Source: a virus
Strand: one strand, 5' to 3'
Virus record (IMG/VR): IMGVR_UViG_3300027847_002098
Location: 1 to 20,103 of that record
Length of the DNA stretch: 20,103 nucleotides
Shown here: positions 9,509 through 16,121 of the stretch, in pieces
Layout of the letters: each line of letters starts with the position of its first letter
Numbering within the stretch: position 1 is the first letter of the stretch
Notes under the pieces: model-generated
What the model saw: only the letters and a program-made list of their open reading frames with translations
What the model was told of the DNA's origin: nothing
Database searches by the model: none
Position numbers and translations under genes: made by a program

Positions 9509-9573
9509 AATATCTCCATTCGACGTTCTAGGTCGTCTTCCCATTTAAGGGCGAACTCATTTTTGAGTATTAA
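9509..9573 (-). promoter_or_regulatory. Conserved structured 5' leader of cassette 1
   Basis: The 65 bases between the late promoter and the ATG differ by one base from the cassette 3 leader and by three from the cassette 2 leader. It can form CTCA-AAAA-TGAG, CCC-TTAAAT-GGG and GACG...CGTC hairpins. It ends in GGAGATATT before the start codon, and the GGAG decides the start. A 10-codon reading frame (9560 down to 9528) lies inside, without an evident ribosome site. Confidence 0.65.
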
Positions 9574-9581
9574 TATTTATT
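9574..9581 (-). promoter_or_regulatory. T4-type late promoter AATAAATA for cassette 1
   Basis: The minus strand reads AATAAATATTAATAC, one base off TATAAATA, with the same extension seen at cassettes 2 and 3. It sits 65 bases before the start codon and begins 2 bases after the T run of the preceding terminator. Confidence 0.7.
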
Positions 9582-9582
9582 T

Positions 9583-9603
9583 AAAAAATGGGGCAAATGC
9601 CCC
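9583..9603 (-). terminator. Rho-independent terminator after cassette 2
   Basis: On the minus strand GGGGC-ATTT-GCCCC forms a 5-bp all-GC stem with a 4-base loop, followed by A and six T. It ends the cassette 2 transcript and abuts the cassette 1 promoter. Confidence 0.75.
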
Positions 9604-9615
9604 CTATTTTATTAA

Positions 9616-9648
9616 GATTGCAGTCAATTTAGTGCATTGACTGCAATC
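9616..9648 (-). repeat. Perfect 13-bp inverted repeat, 3' hairpin of cassette 2
   Basis: GATTGCAGTCAAT and its exact reverse complement flank a 7-base spacer, 18 bases after the cassette 2 stop codon and just before the GGGGC terminator. No T run follows directly, so it is not a classic terminator by itself. It is absent from the other two cassettes and could stabilise the mRNA 3' end or bind a protein. Confidence 0.75.
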
Positions 9649-9665
9649 AATTATTCAACTCTTAA

Positions 9666-10754
9666 TTAAGGCATTACTAATTGCCAACCCCATGGTACAT
9701 AATTGTACTGACTCGACTCATAGAAGTCAACAAAGACTTCGGCATGCCAGTCTAACTGACTCTGATTGTCTATTGCATAATTGTGAGAAAACTTGAATGA
9801 AGGCGAAGCCCACGAGCCAACATTCATCCAGTAACCATCCGTCCAGGTGTTCATAATGCAGTTGCATTCTATGCCTACAAGAGTGCTATAGTTGGTGTAG
9901 TCGTTGAGCTCACTAAAATAACCAGTGTCTGGCATAATTTTCATTATAAAAGGTATATGTGTTGATGGAACAGAAGGATTGATTGCTTGCAAGGCCGAGA
10001 TGCCCACATACTCAGCAAAGATGTTGTTGTCTCCTTGGTAAGCCGATGCCTGGTCCATTTGGAACCAATTGGACCCAGAATATGACCAGTATTTAATCCA
10101 CGATGATGTGCCTTCGTCTACGACCTGTGCCCATGGACTTGGATATTCAGGGTGAGCACCCGTGCCAAACTGCTCGGCTGCCGTGAACCCTGGCCCACCC
10201 GTAGGATACCAGTGAGGAGCATGATATGGGCCATATGTGCTCGGCGTTGGAGGCACATTGGTCCATACGATAGTCTCGCCTGATGCAGGGCCTGTAGCAA
10301 ATACAGTTTCAATTTCTTGAAGTTGAACTGTTTCAATTGATCCTGTGTCAGTACCGGCTGCTGCGGCCGCAGCAGCCCAACCCCACATTGCTCTTTTTGA
10401 TACATTAGCATCTGTTTCATAGATCAGTGTTCTGTTCATAACTTTCATAACTCTGTGCTTGATATCACCGCTATCTATGCAATTCATCATCATTTCATTA
10501 TCTGCTAACGCAGCGGTTCCTGCACTTAAATCGCCGGGTTTATTAACTAAAGTACACGTTCCTTCATTTCCGGCGGAATCTTGTACTCTAAATTTATTAG
10601 CCCCTTTTTGTTGTACAATTGTATATTTTGCAACCGCATTTGCACCAATTTTGCAGAGGCCTGTGATAAGTTCATTACCGGCCGGCAGTCCCGTCACTTC
10701 TGCGTGTGAGGCTCTTATCTCATTAAGCCATTGATCTCTTATTGGTTTTCCCAT
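9666..10754 (-). CDS. Cassette 2: paralogous phage surface protein, constant N-terminus and variable C-terminus
   Basis: This is the second paralog, 362 residues. It starts MGKPIRDQWLNEIRA at an ATG with GGAG 5 bases upstream. Residues 1-151 are close to cassette 3 in both protein and DNA: ITGLCKIGANAVAKYTIVQQ, CTLVNKP.DLSAGTAALAD and VMNRTLIYETDANVSKRAMW. They end at IETVQLQEIETVFA, and a short insertion gives GTDTGSIETV in place of GTDIETV. Homology then falls away. The roughly 210-residue C-terminal domain is rich in Trp, Tyr, Ser and Pro and GC-rich in DNA. It shares only faint marks with cassettes 1 and 3, such as F.MKIM and NTWTDG. No signal peptide or catalytic motif was seen. It has its own promoter, leader and terminator. 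A fiber tip or head-decoration protein is the likely role, by inference. Confidence 0.8.
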   Translation of the reverse strand: MGKPIRDQWLNEIRASHAEVTGLPAGNELITGLCKIGANAVAKYTIVQQKGANKFRVQDSAGNEGTCTLVNKPGDLSAGTAALADNEMMMNCIDSGDIKHRVMKVMNRTLIYETDANVSKRAMWGWAAAAAAAGTDTGSIETVQLQEIETVFATGPASGETIVWTNVPPTPSTYGPYHAPHWYPTGGPGFTAAEQFGTGAHPEYPSPWAQVVDEGTSSWIKYWSYSGSNWFQMDQASAYQGDNNIFAEYVGISALQAINPSVPSTHIPFIMKIMPDTGYFSELNDYTNYSTLVGIECNCIMNTWTDGYWMNVGSWASPSFKFSHNYAIDNQSQLDWHAEVFVDFYESSQYNYVPWGWQLVMP

Positions 10755-10819
10755 AATATCTCCATTCGACGTTCTAGGTCGTCTTCCCTTTTAAGGGCGA
10801 TCTCATTTCTGAGTATTAA
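10755..10819 (-). promoter_or_regulatory. Conserved structured 5' leader of cassette 2
   Basis: This is the same leader as in cassettes 1 and 3 with three substitutions. One is in the loop of the first hairpin (CTCA-GAAA-TGAG). One lies before CGCCC. One turns the alternative upstream ATG into AAG while extending the second hairpin to CCCTT-AA-AAGGG. Stems are kept and loops vary. GGAGATATT precedes the start. Confidence 0.65.
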
Positions 10820-10827
10820 TATTTATT
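10820..10827 (-). promoter_or_regulatory. T4-type late promoter AATAAATA for cassette 2
   Basis: The minus strand reads AATAAATATTAATAC, identical to the cassette 1 promoter, and lies 65 bases before the ATG at 10754. It begins one base after the T run of the cassette 3 terminator. Confidence 0.7.
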
Positions 10828-10828
10828 T

Positions 10829-10856
10829 AAAAAATGGGGCAAATAAATGCCCCATT
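10829..10856 (-). terminator. Rho-independent terminator after cassette 3
   Basis: On the minus strand AATGGGGC and GCCCCATT pair around an 8-base loop (ATTTATTT), and the hairpin arm runs into six T. It belongs to the same family as the hairpins at 9590-9603 and 8158-8177. Confidence 0.75.
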
Positions 10857-10884
10857 ATAAAACTAGGTAAATTATCCTTCAATA

Positions 10885-10952
10885 ATCAACATATATTTTA
10901 TTGTGAATCAAATCGGCCATCGTCTGGCCATTTATGATCAACATATATTTTA
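10885..10952 (-). repeat. 16-base direct repeat bracketing the cassette 3 stop codon
   Basis: TAAAATATATGTTGAT (minus strand) occurs at 10937-10952 and again at 10885-10900, 52 bases apart. The first copy encodes KIYVD inside the gene and the second straddles the stop. Read in the frame of the first copy, the second would give KIYVDY then TGA. A 6-base ggccat repeat lies between them. Confidence 0.8.
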
Positions 10953-11869
10953 AATTTCCAAACATTTGAGCCGGGCCATGGATTGTTTTGCGATTGGTCC
11001 CAGCCGTACATCAATTCAGCCTCGCCCGGAAAGAGCCCGCCGCTGGCGGTGTAGTCACTGGTATCAAATTTAAGCACGGATGAGTTTCCACTGCTCCATG
11101 GGCCGTACGAGAGTTTACAATTTACATCAAAGTCTGTAGTAGGGCCTGTATTCGCTGCGGAACGCATTATTTTCAAAGTAAACTTTGCATTGTATTGGTA
11201 ACTGCCACTGTAGAGGGCCACCAGGTCCGCAAACGCACCTGCGTCCGAATTATTAGGATGCCTCCAACTACCATTTCGGAGTTGATATTGTTTTCCATAC
11301 CACACTGTCGTGTTGCCGCCGTCACTCCATGTCCAAGGGCTGCCGGCGGACAACCACATGTCGGCGCCGCTCGTCTCCTCGCCAAACTCTTCAACACCGT
11401 TGTACTGAACAAATCCCGGTGCAAATACAGTTTCAACTTCTTGAAGTTGAACTGTTTCAATGTCAGTGCCAGCGGCTGCGGCCGGGGCGTTCCAACTCCA
11501 CATTGCTCTTTTTGATACATTAGCATCTGTTTCATATATCAGTGTTCTGTTCATAACTTTCATAACTCTGTGCTTGACACCCCCGCTATCTAAGCAGTTC
11601 ATGACCATTTCATCATCTGCTAACGCAGCGGTTCCTGCACTTAAATCGGCAGGTTTATTAACTAAAGTACAAGTTCCTTCATTTTGATTAGCATCTTGTA
11701 CTCTAAATCTATTAGTACCTTTTTGTTGTACAATTGTATATTTTGCAACATCATTTGCACCAATTTTGCAGAGGCCTGTGATAATTTCATTACCTGGCGG
11801 CAATCCTTCAAGCCCTACGTGTGTTGCTCTTATCTCATTGGTCCATTGATCTCTTATCGGTCTTCCCAT
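10898..11869 (-). CDS. Cassette 3: paralogous phage surface protein, constant N-terminus and variable C-terminus
   Basis: This is the promoter-proximal paralog of the array, 323 residues from the ATG at 11869. An upstream in-frame ATG at 11905 would add 12 residues but is not conserved in cassette 2. Residues 1-149 are nearly the same as in cassette 2 (MGRPIRDQW, IITGLCKIGA, IVQQKGTNRFRVQD, MNRTLIYETDANVSKRAMW), ending at IETVQLQEVETVFA. The following 174 residues are unrelated or only remotely related to cassette 2. They contain F.LKIMR, DFDVNCKLSYGPWSSGNS and VWKFKIYV, of which the WSSGNS and W.FK marks recur in cassette 1. The DNA becomes GC-rich exactly in this part. The last codons (from KIYVDH on) lie in a 52-base segment bounded by a 16-base repeat. 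A surface or receptor-binding role is inferred. Confidence 0.8.
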   Translation of the reverse strand: MGRPIRDQWTNEIRATHVGLEGLPPGNEIITGLCKIGANDVAKYTIVQQKGTNRFRVQDANQNEGTCTLVNKPADLSAGTAALADDEMVMNCLDSGGVKHRVMKVMNRTLIYETDANVSKRAMWSWNAPAAAAGTDIETVQLQEVETVFAPGFVQYNGVEEFGEETSGADMWLSAGSPWTWSDGGNTTVWYGKQYQLRNGSWRHPNNSDAGAFADLVALYSGSYQYNAKFTLKIMRSAANTGPTTDFDVNCKLSYGPWSSGNSSVLKFDTSDYTASGGLFPGEAELMYGWDQSQNNPWPGSNVWKFKIYVDHKWPDDGRFDSQ

Positions 11870-11934
11870 AATATCTCCATTCGACGTTCTAGGTCGTCTT
11901 CCCATTTAAGGGCGAACTCATGTTTGAGTATTAA
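11870..11934 (-). promoter_or_regulatory. Conserved structured 5' leader of cassette 3
   Basis: One base differs from the cassette 1 leader, in the loop of the first hairpin (CTCA-AACA-TGAG). It keeps the CCC...GGG and GACG...CGTC stems, the 10-codon internal frame and GGAG 5 bases before the start codon. Confidence 0.65.
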
Positions 11935-11942
11935 TATTTATA
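11935..11942 (-). promoter_or_regulatory. T4-type late promoter, exact TATAAATA, for cassette 3
   Basis: The minus strand reads TATAAATATTAATAC, a perfect match to the T4 late consensus, 65 bases before the ATG at 11869 and in the gap after the 77-residue gene. An AT palindrome (AATTTTA-C-TAAAATT, 11942-11956) lies immediately upstream. Confidence 0.8.
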
Positions 11943-11976
11943 ATTTTAGTAAAATTCCTTAGGGTAGGATTAATTA

Positions 11977-12210
11977 TTATTCTAATTCCAATCCTCGTTT
12001 TTTGGCAAGAATTGCCACAAACTCAGTATCATCTATTGGTAACTCATTTTGCCAACATGTTCGTTGTTCTTTAAGAATATTACCAATAGAATCTTCCATC
12101 CACCAATCAAAGGTATAATTACCTGTTCGTTCAAAACACAAGTTTGTTATTGTCTTTCTACCAATTTTGTAATTGGTTCCTCCTACAACATTATATTTTT
12201 TTTCTGCCAT
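11977..12210 (-). CDS. Small protein of unknown function, 77 residues
   Basis: The start ATG follows AAGGAAATAACA, 13 bases after the stop of the 1295-residue gene, so it is likely co-transcribed with that gene. The sequence reads like a small beta domain: KYNVVGGTNYKIGRKTITNL, FERTGNYTFDWWMEDSIGNI, then an acidic C-terminus (LPIDDTEFVAILAKKRGLELE). It has two Cys, no signal peptide and no membrane segment. I do not recognise the family. Placement directly after a large fiber gene would suit a fiber assembly or accessory protein, but nothing in the sequence shows this. No terminator is visible between it and the cassette array. Confidence 0.7.
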   Translation of the reverse strand: MAEKKYNVVGGTNYKIGRKTITNLCFERTGNYTFDWWMEDSIGNILKEQRTCWQNELPIDDTEFVAILAKKRGLELE

Positions 12211-12223
12211 TGTTATTTCCTTA

Positions 12224-15200
12224 TTACTGTGGTATCATTGAAAATTTTGTACTACCTGTCATATAAAGAGGAACTAAAGATAGGTTTATATTAGTACTAT
12301 AGATATTTGGATCAGGATTGTGTAGGAAAGTAAGCATAAAAGAAGATGTTAGAACATCCGCAATACCCCAAGGATTAGCAGGGTAACTTGCAAACGATGA
12401 ACCTTCAGTATCCCCAATAATTTCATTATACTGTTCAATTGATACCGCCGAAAATGATCCAGTGGATTTTCCTCCAGCAATCCAAAATTCTTGTTCGGAA
12501 GAAACTGCACCTGAACTCCCTTCTGCATGACAAATGAATTTTATTGCCCAAAATGCCTCCCAAATATTCTCATTAAATTCAAACTTAAAAACATTCTGTG
12601 CAGTTGCGTTTATACCGATAGACTTATAACTAGAATATGACCCAGTCAGATTATTTAAAAACGGTTCTCCTTTATGATCTGCCATAGTAGACGATGTAGT
12701 TTGGTATGGAAAACCGTAGTTAGTTCCGTCAGGTTTTCCACCATCAATACCATATGCGAATTCAACTCTTCCATCATTTAATACATTTAAAGATCTTGTG
12801 TTATTTGTATCACTCCCAATATGAAGTCCTGTTGTCTCATGGACATAAAACCTAAATTTGTCACCACTGGTATCGCTTAACAACAATACCGGTTGTTCTC
12901 CGCTAATTTCTAACCCCGACGTTGGTGTTATGGTTGTACCAGTAAACGGAGCCGTTGTTCCGATACCGACATTGCCGTCTGAACTAATAAAAAGCCTAAC
13001 AGGATTGTTTGAAGAGTATTCATCCCTTATAAAGAAGTTGTTTTTAGCAAGGGTTCCGGCTGTTTCAGCCTCAACATCTGTGCCAATAGTAAATATTTCC
13101 TGCGGTTCATCTTGTGTATCAGCATCAATAATGCCTTTAAACATGACCCTGGATCCTGTGGAGTGTCCCCCATTATTTGCACTGCCCATGTCATGAGTAT
13201 TGTCTATAATAAGAGTTGACCATTCGGTATGTCCTGGGTTTGATGAAACATGCAGTACTGAAGAAGGGCTTGTTCCAATACCGACATTACCCGATGTTGG
13301 ATTTAACAGTAAATCATTATCTGCTGACGCCTCGCTTGTCTTCTCAATTACTCCTTTTCCTGTAGTATCAATATGCATATTAATTGCACGAAGAGAACCC
13401 GAAGATTGATCTGTATTTTGAACAACTATTCCGTCTGTAACACCGCCGCCTGTGTGTAAAACAGTAAACAACCCCAAAGGAGTATTCGTCCCGATACCAA
13501 TGTTTCCACTAGCAGAGATACACATACGTTCTGTTGGTACTGTATCTGCGGTTGCCTCTCTAGTACCAAAAATAAGATCACCTTTACAAAAGTCGGTAGT
13601 ATCGGTGGTAACATATCCTATATAAGCAGCACCTTTGGTTGCAACACTTGACGAAGTTGCTCCAAAAGTAATGTGATTCACAGTACTAGCCTCCGAATTA
13701 TTACCAATATGTATACCTGCATTTGCAATATCACCTATAGTGGTGTTTCCTCCTGTGTAGATTTCAAGTTTTGACACAGGGGACGTTGTGGCGATGCCAA
13801 CATTACCACCATCTAAAACCGTGAAAACCTCAGATGTACCATCAAATAAATTTAAAATATCACCAGTGCCGTCCTGTTGAATCCTTAGTGTTGTCTGAGT
13901 ACAGGATGTGTGATCATCTATCAAATTTAAAAGTGGATTAGAACCAGCGCCGGCAATATTTCGTTCAAATTTCGCTGCAAAACCGCCAGCAATATCTTGA
14001 TTAATATGTAATCCATACTTACCGGCTATATCTATACAATAATTTCCAGCAGAAGTGGCTTGACTGTCGATAAAAATTCCAGTATCATCATCATCTTGGT
14101 TAATATACAACCGCGAATCATTCAAAACTAAACCGGGTATGATCTCATTATTCCATGTCATATTGGAACTTGGAAGATCACCGTAAAACATAACATCATT
14201 TCCGGCACCCTCTGAACCAACTACTATTCCTTGATTATAAACCCACGAATCTAACGAATTTGTCCATAAAATAGTTTTGTCAGTATCGCCCTTTAGTGTA
14301 AATCCGCCGCCGTCTGCCGTTAAATCTGTTGGAGTAGTTACATTACCAATAACTATATTATGATCTTCAACTAATAAATTTTGTGTATTAATATTACCAG
14401 AAATAATTAAATCACCGCTAACTATTAGATTATCATTAATGGTTGTTTCAGAAGTAGTGTGGCCTATTGATACTGCAATACCAGAAGTTTCAGTAGCAAT
14501 TTTTAATGCACCGTCTGAATTAGAAATATAAGAATCCGTACCATTATAATATATTTCTAATTCAGAAGAACCACCAAATTTAATTGCTGTTGAATCTGTT
14601 AATTCTAACTGGTCACCTGTTTGATTCCACTTTAAATTGCTTCCAGACGATGCACCATAAAAATAAACATCATGTCCGGCGCCATCGATACCAACTTGAA
14701 CTGTTCCACGAACATCAAGCAAGGATGCAGGAGTTATTGTTCCAATACCAACATTACCAGATGTTGGATTTAACAGCAAATCATTATCTGCTGACGAGGT
14801 ACTTGTCTTCTCAATTACTCCTTTTCCTGTAGTATTAATATGCATATTAATAGCACGAAGAGAACCCGAAGATTGATCTGTATTTTGAACAACTATCCCA
14901 TCTGTAACACCACCACCTGTGTGTAAAACTGTAAACAATCCTGAAGGAGTATTCGTCCCGATACCAATATTTCCATCAGACTTGATTATCATCCTTTCAA
15001 ATTGATTAGCGGTAGTGCTAGTCCAAAAATTTATATCGCCTGGAATATAACTATCTCCTGCTGCGGCAGATTGGGTGACGAATATTTTGGCTGCTATGCT
15101 GCTGTTGCCAAGCGCACCTACTCCATTGAATTGCATTAATCCTATTTCATCACCTAACTCAGTTTCTAGGTGGGCACCTATCGACGCACCTTTACTTTTC

Positions 15201-16111
15201 AAAAATGTAATATGTGAATTATCTATAATGTTAGTACTATAAGTTCCTAGTAATAATTCTGCGCTTGCTGCTAATTCAGCAACATGTAATGCTTTGCTCA
15301 CAAGCAAAGTTGCTTGGCCTGGATATGGGTTTGTTATCCCAATACCAACGTTCCCTTCTATATAAGGAATAACAGCGGAGCCAGGGACAATCAACTTTCC
15401 GCCGGCAACCAAGTCTCCAGCTTCACGCTTCCCTATCACAAATGGGGTTGGTATAGTCCCTTTTTCAAACTGTACTGCTGTTATCAGGGCATCTGTTGGA
15501 ATAGTAGTAGTAGTAAAACCAAGATTGAGCGTCCCTGCGGAGGTCGTAGAGGCAAACCCACTTACTCTAATCCATTCATCGGTTAATATATGTGCAGTGC
15601 CTCCCACATAAATATGCCAATCAGGATACTGCGTGCCGTCTACGAGGTAGGTTGGTCCCGGCTGATAATATTTAACATATGCGCTCAAAACATAGTTAGT
15701 ATTCGCCTCCAAATTAGTCCACTGTTTATAATTGTTGCGGTTTCTGCCATAATTGCCTCCGCCATCCAATCTAGAAGCCCCACCGTGACTCACCAATGGC
15801 AGCCCACGGATATCAGCTCCTGCATTTTCTGTCCAACTTGCAGGACCGCTTGAATCAACAAAGTCATATCCAGCAGCCGCAGGATTAAAAGGTAGTGTCT
15901 CTAAATTCTCGGTTGCGCCTGCTGTTACTATTTCACTGTCAACGGTTGTTGTAAGACTTTCCTTGTTGAGCTTGATTCCTGAAAACGTAGGGGAGTCTTC
16001 TTCACCTACACCTAAGGCACTTGCTGCCGCAGTCGCGGTTGTTGCCCCAGTCCCTGTTTCTGAGATACCAATACCATCGCCATAATCAGCTATTGTCCTT
16101 GCTCTAGTCAT
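12224..16111 (-). CDS. Long tail-fiber / adhesin-like protein with GNVGIGT repeats and a carbohydrate-binding-like domain
   Basis: The 1295-residue product starts MTRARTIADYGDGIG after AAGGAATAAGGT. Residues 1-55 resemble the N-terminus of the 204-residue protein upstream and may be a common attachment segment. Residues about 70-235 look like a carbohydrate-binding beta-sandwich: NTNYVLSAYVK, DEWIRVSG and ITAVQFEKGTIPTPF are typical of such modules in phage fibers. The rest is punctuated by seven GN(V/I)GI(G/A)T motifs, a pattern of trimeric phage fibers. A segment near residues 560-620 (VSGDLIISGNINTQNLLVEDH then GGGFTLKGDTDKT) is another recurring fiber module. An 80-residue block is duplicated (about 379-458 and 868-947). 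The C-terminus ends in a different beta domain, and no S74-type self-cleaving chaperone motif was seen. Confidence 0.85.
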   Translation of the reverse strand: MTRARTIADYGDGIGISETGTGATTATAAASALGVGEEDSPTFSGIKLNKESLTTTVDSEIVTAGATENLETLPFNPAAAGYDFVDSSGPASWTENAGADIRGLPLVSHGGASRLDGGGNYGRNRNNYKQWTNLEANTNYVLSAYVKYYQPGPTYLVDGTQYPDWHIYVGGTAHILTDEWIRVSGFASTTSAGTLNLGFTTTTIPTDALITAVQFEKGTIPTPFVIGKREAGDLVAGGKLIVPGSAVIPYIEGNVGIGITNPYPGQATLLVSKALHVAELAASAELLLGTYSTNIIDNSHITFLKSKGASIGAHLETELGDEIGLMQFNGVGALGNSSIAAKIFVTQSAAAGDSYIPGDINFWTSTTANQFERMIIKSDGNIGIGTNTPSGLFTVLHTGGGVTDGIVVQNTDQSSGSLRAINMHINTTGKGVIEKTSTSSADNDLLLNPTSGNVGIGTITPASLLDVRGTVQVGIDGAGHDVYFYGASSGSNLKWNQTGDQLELTDSTAIKFGGSSELEIYYNGTDSYISNSDGALKIATETSGIAVSIGHTTSETTINDNLIVSGDLIISGNINTQNLLVEDHNIVIGNVTTPTDLTADGGGFTLKGDTDKTILWTNSLDSWVYNQGIVVGSEGAGNDVMFYGDLPSSNMTWNNEIIPGLVLNDSRLYINQDDDDTGIFIDSQATSAGNYCIDIAGKYGLHINQDIAGGFAAKFERNIAGAGSNPLLNLIDDHTSCTQTTLRIQQDGTGDILNLFDGTSEVFTVLDGGNVGIATTSPVSKLEIYTGGNTTIGDIANAGIHIGNNSEASTVNHITFGATSSSVATKGAAYIGYVTTDTTDFCKGDLIFGTREATADTVPTERMCISASGNIGIGTNTPLGLFTVLHTGGGVTDGIVVQNTDQSSGSLRAINMHIDTTGKGVIEKTSEASADNDLLLNPTSGNVGIGTSPSSVLHVSSNPGHTEWSTLIIDNTHDMGSANNGGHSTGSRVMFKGIIDADTQDEPQEIFTIGTDVEAETAGTLAKNNFFIRDEYSSNNPVRLFISSDGNVGIGTTAPFTGTTITPTSGLEISGEQPVLLLSDTSGDKFRFYVHETTGLHIGSDTNNTRSLNVLNDGRVEFAYGIDGGKPDGTNYGFPYQTTSSTMADHKGEPFLNNLTGSYSSYKSIGINATAQNVFKFEFNENIWEAFWAIKFICHAEGSSGAVSSEQEFWIAGGKSTGSFSAVSIEQYNEIIGDTEGSSFASYPANPWGIADVLTSSFMLTFLHNPDPNIYSTNINLSLVPLYMTGSTKFSMIPQ
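13272..13508 (-). repeat. 237-base intragenic repeat, second copy
   Basis: This copy encodes NIGIGTNTPLGLFTVLHTGG through LLLNPTSGNVGIGT and is nearly identical in protein and highly similar in DNA to 14739-14975. Both copies are exactly 237 bases, so the frame is kept. Confidence 0.85.
14739..14975 (-). repeat. 237-base intragenic repeat, first copy
   Basis: This is the N-terminal copy in the 1295-residue gene. It starts at the same GNIGIGTNTP motif and ends at GNVGIGT like the copy at 13272-13508. The few protein differences include PSG/PLG, HINTTG/HIDTTG and TSTSSA/TSEASA. Confidence 0.85.
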
Positions 16112-16121
16112 ACCTTATTCC

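Noticed and set aside
9528-9560. Ten-codon upstream frame in each cassette leader as a regulatory peptide
   Set aside because: It is conserved in all three leaders, but so is the surrounding DNA, and no ribosome site precedes it; kept only as a remark within the leader.
10118-10420. Minus-strand frames overlapping cassettes 2 and 3 (10118-10420 and 11173-11535) that start with the same MKQMLMYQKEQCGVG
   Set aside because: The similarity of the two products comes from the near-identical DNA of the paralogous genes in another frame; no ribosome site precedes them and homology ends with that of the real genes.
8444-11869. Diversity-generating retroelement acting on the variable C-termini
   Set aside because: No reverse transcriptase gene, template repeat or adenine-specific variation pattern is visible in the window; differences include whole-domain divergence and length change.
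8444-11942. Insertion sequence or transposon origin of the three tandem units
   Set aside because: No transposase, terminal inverted repeats or target duplications were seen; each unit is explained by gene duplication with its promoter and terminator.
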